Of a stretch of 8,321 nucleotides of DNA, positions 1-6,579 are shown in pieces; within the stretch, counting starts at the first letter, position 1; each line of letters opens with the position of its first letter. A model generated the notes under the pieces. That model saw only the letters and a program-made list of their open reading frames with translations. It had not been told where the DNA came from and made no database searches. Source of the DNA: Phycisphaerae bacterium (lineage in GTDB: Bacteria; Planctomycetota; Phycisphaerae; Phycisphaerales; SM1A02); NCBI GenBank assembly GCA_002690755.1, contig NZFT01000027.1, positions 5,173 to 13,493 of the forward strand, read 5' to 3'. A program made the translations under genes and the position numbers.

Positions 1-609
1 GGAATGACCGAGTGGGACGTCATGGAGACGCTCGAACACGGCTACCGCTCGAACGGATCCCGCGGCCCGGGCTACAACACGATCGTCGGTGCCGGCCTCA
101 ACGGAACCGTCCTTCATTACACCGCCAACAAGGCGTCGCTCGGAACGAGCGACCTCATCGTGATCGACTCCGGCGCCGACTTCGGCGGCTACACCGCGGA
201 CGTGACCCGCACCATTCCGGCGAGCGGTCGATTCACCGAGCGGCAGCGGGAGATCTACGAACTGGTGCTCCGGGCCCTCAAGGCGTCGACCAAGGCGGTG
301 AAGGCCGGCTGCACGTTCGCGCAGATCGACAAGGCGTCCCGCGACATCATCACCAAGGCCGGCTACGGCGACCGCTTCTTCCACGGCATCGGGCATCATC
401 TCGGCCTCGAGGTCCACGACATCACCCCGAAGGGACCGTTGAAGGCGGGTGCCGTCATCACCATCGAGCCGGGAATCTACCTGCCCGACGAGAACTTCGG
501 CGTTCGAATCGAAGACGACGTCGTCGTGACGCGGGAGGGATGCGTGAATCTGACCAGCGGAATCCCGAAGAGCGTCGCGGCGATCGAGAAGGCCATGGCG
601 GCCCGCTGA
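1..609 (+). CDS. Xaa-Pro aminopeptidase (AMPP-type, peptidase family M24), 5'-truncated
   Basis: This is the catalytic C-terminal 'pita-bread' domain of an aminopeptidase P-like enzyme, which removes an N-terminal residue preceding proline using a dinuclear metal centre. The reading frame is open to the left edge. The Met at position 4 lies inside a conserved G-M-T-E stretch, so it is internal and the start and N-terminal domain are outside the window. Counting from that Met (201 residues), all five metal ligands are present: Asp55 and Asp66 (IDSG ... TADVTRT), His131 (HGIGHHLGLEVHD), Glu155 (TIEPGIY) and Glu170 (GVRIEDD). The substrate and proton-shuttle histidines are also there (His38 in LHYTAN, His127, His138). 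The HHLGLEVHD form resembles E. coli PepP more than methionine aminopeptidase or prolidase. No signal peptide can be judged. It ends in TGA, 58 bases from the stop of the convergent membrane-protein gene. The family is certain; the exact substrate is not. Confidence 0.93.
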   Translation, partial: GMTEWDVMETLEHGYRSNGSRGPGYNTIVGAGLNGTVLHYTANKASLGTSDLIVIDSGADFGGYTADVTRTIPASGRFTERQREIYELVLRALKASTKAVKAGCTFAQIDKASRDIITKAGYGDRFFHGIGHHLGLEVHDITPKGPLKAGAVITIEPGIYLPDENFGVRIEDDVVVTREGCVNLTSGIPKSVAAIEKAMAAR

Positions 610-626
610 TCCGAAGAACGGATCGG
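606..626. terminator. Hairpin between convergent genes, possible bidirectional terminator
   Basis: The sequence holds a perfect 6-bp inverted repeat, GATCCG / CGGATC, around the loop AAGAA (608-624). It extends to about 8 bp with one G-T wobble (606-626) and overlaps the TGA of the peptidase gene. It lies in the 58-base gap between two converging genes, where a terminator is expected. No T-run follows on either strand, so intrinsic termination is only a guess; it could simply be a 3' end-protecting stem. Confidence 0.3.
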
Positions 627-667
627 TGCCGATGCCGTCATCGACGTCTCGATTCGCGGAGATCCGC

Positions 668-1099
668 TCAGACCTCGCCGCCGCCGTACAACGCGAGCAG
701 CGTCACCGACCATACCGGCGGAAACGAACTGATCAGCACACCGAACCAGATCAGCAGTCGTGCGACGTGCGGACGGGCCCGGGAGATCACCTCGCAGGCG
801 ATGATGACGAAGAGGATCAGACCGAACTTGAAGAGGATCGCGCCGTTGAGTCCCCACGCGTCGATCACCAGGCGAGCCACGGGATTCACCTCGCTGCCCC
901 CGTCCCTGAGAATCACCCACGTCAGCATGATGTCGAGACTGCTGACGAAGATGAGCCAGATGTAGAGTTCCGGAAACCGCATGTCCGGAAGGTCCAGAAG
1001 ACCGGGCTGATCGTCAACCGCCGATTCCTCCACGACTCCCAATGCCGGAGGGCGCTCGCCGTCCCGACCCCGATCTGGATCTGATTCGGATCTGTTCAT
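668..1099 (-). CDS. Small three-helix membrane protein, DUF5658-like
   Basis: The product is 143 residues with no known function. Residues 1-40 are polar and charged (MNRSESDPDRGRDG...), a probable cytoplasmic tail without signal-peptide character. Three hydrophobic helices follow at about 45-65, 83-104 and 113-138. The first loop carries GGSEVNP, and the pattern 'SxxDxxLTxxxLxxGGxExNP' is the hallmark I associate with DUF5658; that assignment comes from memory, not a search. The ATG at 1099 is preceded by a weak GGTGAAG about 5 bases upstream, and the protein ends LYGGGEV then TGA. It lies 87 bases downstream of the glycosyltransferase gene on the same strand. A -10-like TATCAT (1180-1185) just after that gene's stop could give it its own transcript, but no -35 is visible. 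Partner and substrate are unknown. Confidence 0.8.
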   Translation of the reverse strand: MNRSESDPDRGRDGERPPALGVVEESAVDDQPGLLDLPDMRFPELYIWLIFVSSLDIMLTWVILRDGGSEVNPVARLVIDAWGLNGAILFKFGLILFVIIACEVISRARPHVARLLIWFGVLISSFPPVWSVTLLALYGGGEV

Positions 1100-1186
1100 G
1101 TCGCTTCACCACCGCCAAATCGCCATCGCAGCCCGTCTGAGCCGCCGGACGGAGCCGAAGTCCATTCGACGCCACCCGCATGATAG

Positions 1187-2194
1187 TCAACGGCTCTGCG
1201 TGGAATCAGCGGGCGCGGACCACGCCGCGGTCCCTTCGGCCCGACGCACGCTCGCGGGGCGCCAGGAATCGCACCAGACCCGATGCTTGAGTCCTGGGAC
1301 GAATGACGCTACCGCCATCGCACCGGCTTTCCGATCCCCGCGGAGCAACGAACGAATCAACAGCGACCGCCCTTCGGACAGATGCCCATTGCCGCCCAGT
1401 CGGCGAGCACAGCGGCGAGTCCACGAGGCCACGAATTCGTCGATGTGATCCCGATTCTCGAGCGTAATCTCCAGATCTGAACGCTGGCGCACTGCGCTTC
1501 GAAGGTCTTCGACGCAGGGGATTATCTTTCTCGCCGCGTCGATCTCATCGCCGGTCACGGCGTCGCTGTGCATTCGATAACGACCAAGCGACGCGACGTG
1601 CTCGACGACCGGCGCCATCGCCGCGAGGATTCCGACCAGATACAGCGCCTCACCCTGTCGATGATTCTCCACGTACGGCCGGCTTCCAATCTTCAGAAGG
1701 GCTTCGCGCCGAATGACGTGGAAACTCGGAAGAATCGGCAGCCCGGTCGTCTTGGTCTCCACAAAGTCTGCGGCTCTGTGGAACCGAGTCTCGGCCGGAA
1801 CCTCCATGTCGAAGGGTTCCGGTTCTTCCGCGGGAAAGAGCCAACATGAGTAGGCCGAAAACCCGCTGGCAGCTTCTGGGTGTCCAGTCATCATTTCGGA
1901 CATGCGTTCGATGTAGAGCGGATGCCAGAGGTCGTCTGCATCGATGTTGAAGACCAGATCCCCCCGAGCCTGCTCGATCGCATCGTTCCGAGCCGGACAG
2001 ATTCCCCCGTTCTCTCGTGTGATCACCCGGGTCACGACCGGGTGTCGCCGAGCGACCTCGGCGGTGTCGTCCAGGGACCCGTCATCGACCACCAGGACTT
2101 CGAACGGCGGCGCCGTCTGCGCCCCGATCGTGTCGAGCGTGGACGTGATCACCGATGCGGCGTTGTAGGCGGGAATAATTACCGAAACTCGCAT
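1187..2194 (-). CDS. Family 2 glycosyltransferase (GT-A fold)
   Basis: The 335-residue product opens at once with the GT2 N-terminal strand MRVSVIIPAYNAASVI, which fixes the start at the ATG at 2194. Nucleotide-sugar binding Asp residues are in VVDDGS (Asp37-Asp38). The DXD-type metal/diphosphate motif is IDADD (85-88). The acceptor-side acidic motif is probably Gly181-Glu182 (HRQGEA), and a YRMHSDAVT segment at 206-214 matches the R-x-H motif common after the GT-A core. Residues from about 215 to the end are charged and Arg-rich, with no transmembrane helix, so this is probably a soluble or peripheral cytoplasmic enzyme transferring a sugar to a polysaccharide, lipid or protein acceptor. Donor and acceptor cannot be read from sequence. 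No polysaccharide cluster surrounds it. Sampled 60-base lines in the core are 55-57% G+C, below the roughly 68% of a thiC line, which may hint at acquisition. Confidence 0.92.
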   Translation of the reverse strand: MRVSVIIPAYNAASVITSTLDTIGAQTAPPFEVLVVDDGSLDDTAEVARRHPVVTRVITRENGGICPARNDAIEQARGDLVFNIDADDLWHPLYIERMSEMMTGHPEAASGFSAYSCWLFPAEEPEPFDMEVPAETRFHRAADFVETKTTGLPILPSFHVIRREALLKIGSRPYVENHRQGEALYLVGILAAMAPVVEHVASLGRYRMHSDAVTGDEIDAARKIIPCVEDLRSAVRQRSDLEITLENRDHIDEFVASWTRRCARRLGGNGHLSEGRSLLIRSLLRGDRKAGAMAVASFVPGLKHRVWCDSWRPASVRRAEGTAAWSAPADSTQSR

Positions 2195-2230
2195 GCGAAT
2201 CTCTCAAGGCGACATCCCTCCCCGAAGAAG

Positions 2231-2258
2231 AAGATAGTCCAAGTCCACGAGGAGTCAC
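2231..2258 (-). promoter_or_regulatory. Possible promoter of the glycosyltransferase gene
   Basis: On the minus strand a GTGACT hexamer (2253-2258, 4 of 6 matches to TTGACA) is followed after 16 bases by TATCTT (2231-2236, 4 of 6 to TATAAT). This would start transcription near 2224 and give a leader of about 30 bases before the ATG at 2194. The match is modest and could be chance; readthrough from thiC is the alternative. Confidence 0.25.
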
Positions 2259-2282
2259 GCGAGAAGACCATGAAATGGTTTT

Positions 2283-2332
2283 CAACGGCGTGGACGTGGC
2301 ATTCTCGGACACCACGACGAGGAACGCCGTTG
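2283..2332. repeat. Compound inverted repeat between thiC and the glycosyltransferase gene
   Basis: A perfect 9-bp outer stem (CAACGGCGT at 2283-2291 with ACGCCGTTG at 2324-2332) encloses a 5-bp inner stem (CGTGG at 2295-2299 with CCACG at 2312-2316) and a 12-base loop. It begins 14 bases after the thiC stop codon. No T-run follows it in the thiC direction, so it may be a non-canonical terminator or an mRNA 3'-end stabiliser. A second, AT-rich 8-bp stem with a 3-base loop (2264-2282) lies directly downstream. Pairing is read from sequence; function is inferred. Confidence 0.45.
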
Positions 2333-2346
2333 CACTTCGATCGCGG

Positions 2347-4212
2347 TCAGATCAACGGGTCGTGACTTGGAAGGTTATGGGCCGGGGCCACGTTGAGCTG
2401 AACGAGCGTCTCGCCCTGGATCCGCTTCGCCTCGTCGGGATCGACGAAGTCGGAGTGGCAGTTCGCCTTCCCGTGGTCGGTCGGCAGTTTCTTCTTCGCC
2501 TTGTTGGCGAGTTTGTGGATCTCATCGGGGCTCAGGACCCCGCGCTTCTCGAGGATCTCCTGCTGCTCCGCGGTGAGCGCATCGGACCGGACCGTCTTGC
2601 CGCGATCGAAGCCCTCGGCCTTGCCGCTGGCGAACTCCTGGATCTCCTTGGAGATCCGGACGCTGCACCAGTCGTGACCGCACATCGCGCAGAAGTCCGT
2701 GTCCACGTCGAGGTCTTCGTCGTGGTACGCCCGCGCCGTGTCGGGGTCGAAGGAGAGATCGAAGTGCTTCTGCCAGTTCAGCGCCGCTCGGGCCTTGGTG
2801 AGTTCGTCGTCGTTGTCACGGGTCCCGGGAATGCCCAACGCGATGTCCGCGGAGTGGGCGGCGATCTTGTACGCGATGCAACCCTGCTTCACGTCGTCTC
2901 GCTTGGGCAGTCCGAGGTGCTCCTTCGGGGTGACATAGCAGAGCATCGACGCCCCGTGATACGCCGCCGCCGTCGCCCCGATGCACGACGTGATGTGGTC
3001 GTAGCCGGGGAACATGTCCGTGACCAGCGGGCCGAGCACGTAGAACGGCGCCCCATGGCAGAGGCGACGCTGCAGTTTCATGTTGAATTCGATCTGATCG
3101 AACGGGACGTGACCCGGACCCTCGATCATGACCTGCACCCCGCAGCGCCAGGCGCGTTCGGTGAGTTCACCGAGCGCCTCCAGCTCTCCGAGCTGGGCCG
3201 CGTCGGTCGCATCCGCGAGGCCGCCGGGTCGGAGCCCGTCACCGATCGAGAAGGTGACGTCGTGACGCCGCATGATCTCGCAGATCCGTTCCCAGGCGGT
3301 GTACATGGGATTCTCGGCGTCGTGCGTGAGCATCCACTTCGCGAGCAGCGATCCGCCGCGGCTGACGATTCCGATCAGGCGATCGCGAACGAGCGGGATG
3401 TGCGCCTTCCGGACGCCGGCGTGGATCGTGAAGTAGTCGACGCCCTGCGCCGCCTGATGCTCCAGGGTCTCCATGATCATGGGTTCGTCGAGATCCTCGA
3501 TCTTCCGTCCGATGATCATCGAGTAGATGGGCACGGTGCCGATCGGCACCGTGGAGTTGCGGATGATCGCCTCGCGGGTCGCGTCGAGATCGCCACCGGT
3601 GGAAAGATCCATCACGGTGTCCGCGGCCCAGCGTTCGGCCCACTTGAGCTTCTCGACCTCCTCGTCGGTGGAACTGCTGACCGGAGATGCGCCCATGTTC
3701 GCGTTGATCTTGGTCTTGGAAGCGCGGCCGATCGCCATCGGATCGAGTTCGAATTCGAGGTGGTTCCGGTTCGCGGGAATCACCATGCGGCCCGATGCGA
3801 CCTCGTCCCGGACTTGGAAGGCCGTGAGATGGGGTTCCCGTTCGGCGACCCGCGTCATCTCCGGCGTGACCACGCCCAGTCGGGCCTGTTCGAGCTGGGT
3901 GATCGCCTCGAACCCGGCGGGCGGAATCGCCCGGATCCAGTCGCCGATCGCCGCGCGATTGTGTCCACCACAACCGGATTCCGGACCGTCGGTCGCCTCG
4001 ATGGTCCAGCCGGCGGGCAGGAAGTCCCAGGCCGTCGACGTGCTGGGGCCGGGCATGCCGGGCGTGTCGGGCGAACTGAAGGTGAGTGGTCCGCCGATGT
4101 CGGCGCGATGGGCGAACGACCCGGGGGTCGTGCCTTCCCCGGTCGAGGAGGGATCCTCAGCGCCGTGAATCGGGAATCGCCAGCGCGGATCTTCGGTGGG
4201 TGGGGTGATCAT
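2347..4212 (-). CDS. thiC: Phosphomethylpyrimidine synthase ThiC
   Basis: ThiC is the radical-SAM enzyme that rearranges aminoimidazole ribotide into HMP-phosphate, the pyrimidine half of thiamine. The product is 621 residues from the ATG at 4212, chosen because GGAG lies six bases upstream and the riboswitch aptamer lies wholly outside the CDS. The GTG at 4287 in the same frame sits two bases past the aptamer and lacks this support. An N-terminal ThiC-associated region (about 1-120, with WDFLPAG) precedes the catalytic barrel, which shows the family blocks [28 protein letters not shown] and [13 protein letters not shown]. The cluster-binding CX2CX4C motif is complete (Cys508, Cys511, Cys516, CAMCGHDWC). 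About 105 residues follow it, compared with about 60 in E. coli ThiC; this charged tail includes LSPDEIH and CHSD. Expression is expected to be switched off by thiamine pyrophosphate through the upstream riboswitch. Confidence 0.98.
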   Translation of the reverse strand: MITPPTEDPRWRFPIHGAEDPSSTGEGTTPGSFAHRADIGGPLTFSSPDTPGMPGPSTSTAWDFLPAGWTIEATDGPESGCGGHNRAAIGDWIRAIPPAGFEAITQLEQARLGVVTPEMTRVAEREPHLTAFQVRDEVASGRMVIPANRNHLEFELDPMAIGRASKTKINANMGASPVSSSTDEEVEKLKWAERWAADTVMDLSTGGDLDATREAIIRNSTVPIGTVPIYSMIIGRKIEDLDEPMIMETLEHQAAQGVDYFTIHAGVRKAHIPLVRDRLIGIVSRGGSLLAKWMLTHDAENPMYTAWERICEIMRRHDVTFSIGDGLRPGGLADATDAAQLGELEALGELTERAWRCGVQVMIEGPGHVPFDQIEFNMKLQRRLCHGAPFYVLGPLVTDMFPGYDHITSCIGATAAAYHGASMLCYVTPKEHLGLPKRDDVKQGCIAYKIAAHSADIALGIPGTRDNDDELTKARAALNWQKHFDLSFDPDTARAYHDEDLDVDTDFCAMCGHDWCSVRISKEIQEFASGKAEGFDRGKTVRSDALTAEQQEILEKRGVLSPDEIHKLANKAKKKLPTDHGKANCHSDFVDPDEAKRIQGETLVQLNVAPAHNLPSHDPLI

Positions 4213-4218
4213 CTCAGA

Positions 4219-4264
4219 CTCCGATCGGGCCCGGGGGGGCCGAAGGGACTGGTCCGTCGCGGAG
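4219..4264 (-). promoter_or_regulatory. thiC ribosome binding site and possible sequestering stem in the riboswitch expression platform
   Basis: On the minus strand CGGAG (4219-4223) is spaced six bases from the ATG at 4212 and is the likely Shine-Dalgarno. A perfectly complementary CTCCG lies upstream at 4260-4264, between the aptamer and the start, so a 5-bp stem could hide the site when TPP is bound. The stem is short and its flanks do not extend. The intervening stretch also contains GGAC-CA-GTCC and a run of seven C next to GGGCCC. No T-run typical of an intrinsic terminator is visible, which favours translational control. The binding site is well supported; the switching stem is inference. 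Confidence 0.5.
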
Positions 4265-4289
4265 AGGCCGCGCGTCGATGACGCCACGG

Positions 4290-4377
4290 GCCACTTCCCT
4301 CCGCCGGTACCAGCCGGATCAGGTTCAACGGGTGCATCTCAGTACACGGTTCTTGGAACCGCGACGCCCCGAGTGGC
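4290..4377 (-). promoter_or_regulatory. TPP riboswitch (THI element) upstream of thiC
   Basis: On the minus strand the aptamer closes with a perfect 6-bp P1, GCCACT (4372-4377) with AGTGGC (4290-4295). Inside it are the diagnostic TPP elements in order: CGGGG of P2, a P3 hairpin CGGTTC-CAA-GAACCG (4347-4361), the pyrimidine-binding CTGAGAT (4336-4342) followed by CACCCG closing P2, then AACCTGAT (4318-4325), the P4 arms CCGG/CCGG and the P5 end GCGGAGGGAAGT. The P3 arm is minimal, with a three-base loop. It lies 77 bases upstream of the thiC ATG and reads in the same direction, the usual arrangement in which bound thiamine pyrophosphate lowers thiC expression. Assignment rests on motif order and matches the classical E. 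coli thiM/thiC aptamer pattern. Confidence 0.97.
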
Positions 4378-4383
4378 TGCCGA

Positions 4384-4389
4384 ATGGTA
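4384..4389 (-). promoter_or_regulatory. -10-like box for the thiC riboswitch transcript
   Basis: On the minus strand TACCAT (4 of 6 to TATAAT, TANNNT pattern) lies seven bases before 4377, the first base of riboswitch P1. A start there would place the aptamer at the very 5' end of the mRNA, as is usual for riboswitches. No -35 hexamer is recognisable at 15-19 bases. The placement is suggestive only. Confidence 0.35.
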
Positions 4390-4445
4390 GCACGGTGGCG
4401 GCCCCGACTCCCGTTCCGACCGCCGGTCCACGGTCCGCGTCCGTC

Positions 4446-4451
4446 TAGAAT
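4446..4451 (+). promoter_or_regulatory. -10-like box for the dehydratase gene, placed for leaderless transcription
   Basis: TAGAAT matches TATAAT in five of six positions and ends six bases before the ATG at 4458, so a start 6-8 bases downstream would fall on or next to the initiation codon. The same TAG triplet is an in-frame stop just before the gene, which rules out an upstream start. GGAG abuts the ATG directly with no spacing, so it cannot act as a normal Shine-Dalgarno. No clear -35 is seen. Placement favours a leaderless mRNA, but this is not proved. Confidence 0.45.
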
Positions 4452-4457
4452 CCGGAG

Positions 4458-5432
4458 ATGGCCCACCGTGATTCAAACGCTCCCACCATCGAGGACATCC
4501 GCGCCGCCGCCCGACGGATCGAGCCGTACGTGCACCGAACCCCGGTGCTCACCTGCGGCAGAATCGACGACGTCGCCGACGCGGAGATCCACCTCAAATG
4601 CGAAAACCTCCAGAAGGTCGGTGCCTTCAAGGCGCGAGGTGCGACCAACGCGGTGTTCTCGCTCGGCGACGAGGTCGCGGCCTCCGGCGTGGTCACCCAC
4701 TCCTCGGGAAACCACGCCCAGGCCCTGGCCTGGGCCGCGAAGCGACGCGGCATCCCCGCCCACATCGTGATGCCGACCAACGCCCCGGTCGTGAAACGCA
4801 ATGCGGTGCTGGAATACGGCGGAATCGTCCACGACTGCGAGCCCACCCTCGAACAGCGGCTCGCGACCTGCGAACGCGTCGCGGCGGAGACCGGCGGCAG
4901 CATCGTCCCGCCCTACGACGACGACCGGATCATCGCCGGACAGGGAACCATCGCCCTCGAGCTGCTTGGGCAGGTGCCCGATCTCGATGCGATCGTGGTC
5001 CCGGTCGGCGGCGGCGGGATGATCGCCGGCATCGCGATCTGCGTGAAGGCGATCGCGCCCGGAATCAAGGTGATCGGCGCCGAACCGGAACTGGTCGACG
5101 ATGCGGCGCGGTCCCGACGATCGGGACGCATCGAATCACATCGAGGCGATCCGACCTCCACCATCGCCGACGGTCTTCGCACCACCCTCGGCGAACGAAC
5201 CTTCCCCGTGATCCGGGACCTCGTCGACGACATCGTGACGGTGCCCGAAACGCGCATTCGCAAGGCTCTGAGACTGGTGATGGAACGCGCGAAACTGGTG
5301 ATCGAACCCAGCGCGGCGGTGGGCATCGCCGCCCTCGACGACGATGGATTCCGGCGTCACGGATTCCAGCGGGTCGGCGTCGTGCTGTGTGGTGGAAACC
5401 TCGACCTCGACGCCCTTCCCAGCCTGCTGTGA
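4458..5432 (+). CDS. PLP-dependent serine/threonine dehydratase or serine racemase family enzyme
   Basis: The 324-residue product is a fold-type II PLP enzyme without the C-terminal regulatory ACT-like domain of biosynthetic IlvA. Such enzymes convert threonine to 2-oxobutyrate and ammonia, or serine to pyruvate, or racemise serine. Lys58 in VGAFKARGA forms the Schiff base. The substrate carboxylate loop is SSGNHAQ (82-88), Ser83 being the likely acid/base equivalent of the racemase catalytic serine. The PLP phosphate loop is GGGGM (184-188). Glu209 and Asp215, with the Val213 carbonyl (GAEPELVDDA), match the divalent-metal site of serine racemase and related dehydratases. The PLP ring-nitrogen contact is Cys311 (CGGN), where many relatives have Ser. 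The in-frame TAG at 4446 and the absence of other upstream starts fix the ATG at 4458. It diverges from thiC, and its stop is 15 bases from the stop of the convergent secreted-protein gene. Dehydratase versus racemase versus hydroxyaspartate dehydratase cannot be settled by eye. Confidence 0.93.
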   Translation: MAHRDSNAPTIEDIRAAARRIEPYVHRTPVLTCGRIDDVADAEIHLKCENLQKVGAFKARGATNAVFSLGDEVAASGVVTHSSGNHAQALAWAAKRRGIPAHIVMPTNAPVVKRNAVLEYGGIVHDCEPTLEQRLATCERVAAETGGSIVPPYDDDRIIAGQGTIALELLGQVPDLDAIVVPVGGGGMIAGIAICVKAIAPGIKVIGAEPELVDDAARSRRSGRIESHRGDPTSTIADGLRTTLGERTFPVIRDLVDDIVTVPETRIRKALRLVMERAKLVIEPSAAVGIAALDDDGFRRHGFQRVGVVLCGGNLDLDALPSLL

Positions 5433-5447
5433 AGCGAGTCGCTCGTC

Positions 5448-6494
5448 TCAGCCCGTCCAGGCGGCGATGAAGAGCCCGAGATCCGAACCGTTGACGACGC
5501 CGTCGAAGTTGAGATCCTCGGGACATCCGATGCAGACGCCCCAGGCGCTGATCATGAAACCGAGATCGGCGCCGTTGACGATCCCGTCGTCGTTGAAGTC
5601 CGCGGGATTCTGCGAAGTCTGACCGGAGGCGATGATCTGCACGGACAGGTCGGCCGTGGCCGCGACGCTGGTGATCGTGCCTCCGAGGAGCACCCCGGCG
5701 GTCTCGTCGCCCGGCGGAAAGGTCGGCAGCTCCAACGGGATCTCCTCGAACGGCGGGAATTCGACCTCCTGGTCACCATTGACCTCGACCTCGCTCGAAA
5801 GCACAAGGACGGTCTCGCTCGCGCCGATCTCGAGGGTGCCCGTGAACGGGACCGCGAAGGGGATCTCGAAGGCCTGGGCACCGGCGCCGAAGTCGATCTC
5901 CACCGCGATGATTCCGGGAAGCACTGAATCGAATTCGTAGGTGTCGCCGACCGGTGCGACGAGCACGTCCGCGGGCGACTCCGAGCGGATCACCAGACTC
6001 AGGATCGTCCCGGACGGCAGCGGAATCGGAATCTCGAAACCACCGGGGTAGATCGAGAACGGCGAGTAGGTCCGGAACGTCTGGAGGACGATCGCCAGAT
6101 CCACGCCGACCGAAACGCTTCCACCCGACAGCAGGTCGAACTCGAAGCCGTCGATCCCGAGAATCCCGTCGGCGATGTCGACCGCGTCGATGGTGATCAG
6201 GCCCGATGGCTGCGACTGCGAAGCCGGCGAATCGATGGCGAAGACGGCGCTGTATTCGACCGGAATGTTGCCGCTCCCTCCGAACAGGCCCGGGCGGGTC
6301 TGCGTTCCGTCGGGATTGGTCTTCGCGTCGTAGTCACCGATGAGGGTTCCGTCGAAAGGCACCGAGACCACGAGCGACTGATCGACGATGCTCTCCTTCG
6401 ACTCCACGAAAAGATCCTGCGCGAGGGTCGCGGCGGACAGGTTCGAGAGAATCGTGACGAGCAGGACGCGGCGGGCGAGGGATTCGGGAATCAT
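5448..6494 (-). CDS. Secreted protein with beta-rich body and C-terminal two-F-hand dockerin module
   Basis: The 348-residue product begins with a signal peptide: Arg8-Arg9, a hydrophobic stretch to about 21 and likely cleavage after TLA25. The ATG at 6494 is chosen over an in-frame ATG at 6515 because AGGAG lies nine bases upstream of 6494 and the earlier Met would add a polar stretch before the signal. The body (about 26-295) is rich in Val, Ile, Gly and acidic residues and lacks Cys, as in extracellular beta-sandwich proteins; I recognise no named domain. Residues 298-348 carry two Ca-binding F-hands, DFNDDGIVNGADLGFMISAW and DLNFDGVVNGSDLGLFIAAW, joined by GVCIGCPE, which places a Cys pair between the repeats. 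This is a dockerin type I-like end module seen on many planctomycete secreted proteins. It ends 15 bases from the stop of the converging dehydratase. It is probably exported and anchored at the surface; its ligand is unknown. Confidence 0.9.
   Translation of the reverse strand: MIPESLARRVLLVTILSNLSAATLAQDLFVESKESIVDQSLVVSVPFDGTLIGDYDAKTNPDGTQTRPGLFGGSGNIPVEYSAVFAIDSPASQSQPSGLITIDAVDIADGILGIDGFEFDLLSGGSVSVGVDLAIVLQTFRTYSPFSIYPGGFEIPIPLPSGTILSLVIRSESPADVLVAPVGDTYEFDSVLPGIIAVEIDFGAGAQAFEIPFAVPFTGTLEIGASETVLVLSSEVEVNGDQEVEFPPFEEIPLELPTFPPGDETAGVLLGGTITSVAATADLSVQIIASGQTSQNPADFNDDGIVNGADLGFMISAWGVCIGCPEDLNFDGVVNGSDLGLFIAAWTG
5451..5603 (-). repeat. Duplicated F-hand unit of the dockerin module (first dockerin protein)
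   Basis: The coding DNA contains two related copies, one about 5560-5603 and the other about 5480-5522, sharing stretches such as GCCGTTGACGA and CCCGTCG/GCCGTCG on the plus strand. At protein level each copy reads D-x-N-x-D-G-x-V-N-G-x-D-L-G, the calcium loop of an F-hand. The repeat is the dockerin domain (residues 298-348) and not a mobile or intergenic repeat. Confidence 0.75.
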
Positions 6495-6513
6495 GGATCT
6501 GTTCTCCTGCCTC

Positions 6514-6542
6514 ATTGTGAGCGATCCCACGCCCGATGCCAG
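6514..6542 (-). promoter_or_regulatory. Weak candidate promoter before the last secreted-protein gene
   Basis: On the minus strand CTGGCA (6537-6542, 4 of 6 to TTGACA) and CACAAT (6514-6519, 4 of 6 to TATAAT) are separated by exactly 17 bases within the 85-base gap upstream of the ATG at 6494. A start about 6507 would leave a short leader carrying AGGAG. Cotranscription with the preceding gene is equally possible. Confidence 0.22.
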
Positions 6543-6579
6543 CGAATTACGCCAACCCCGCGGTGATACCCCCCGATGT

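Noticed and set aside
12..1084. Overlapping plus-strand frames over the peptidase and the membrane-protein gene
   Set aside because: Arg/His-rich out-of-frame translations; the peptidase frame has all metal ligands and the minus frame has three clean membrane helices.
1100..1186. Imperfect stem CCGTC ... GACGG in the gap before the DUF5658-like gene
   Set aside because: Five base pairs around a ten-base loop with no T-run; not distinguishable from background.
2275..4281. 668-residue plus-strand frame opposite thiC
   Set aside because: It is the antisense shadow of thiC, which carries all ThiC motifs and the CX2CX4C cluster site; the plus frame resembles no protein and is His/Arg/Asp-rich as expected of a GC-rich antisense frame.
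4213..4287. N-terminal extension of thiC to the GTG at 4287
   Set aside because: It begins two bases after the TPP aptamer, adds low-complexity Arg/Ser residues unlike ThiC, and the ATG at 4212 has a better ribosome site.
5433..5447. Short inverted repeat AGCG-AGT-CGCT between the convergent dehydratase and dockerin genes
   Set aside because: A 4-bp stem without a T-run is expected by chance in GC-rich DNA; not enough to call a terminator.
5451..5603. Tandem DNA repeats suggesting a minisatellite or CRISPR-like array
   Set aside because: The repetition follows codons of the two F-hands of a dockerin; there is no constant repeat/spacer structure.
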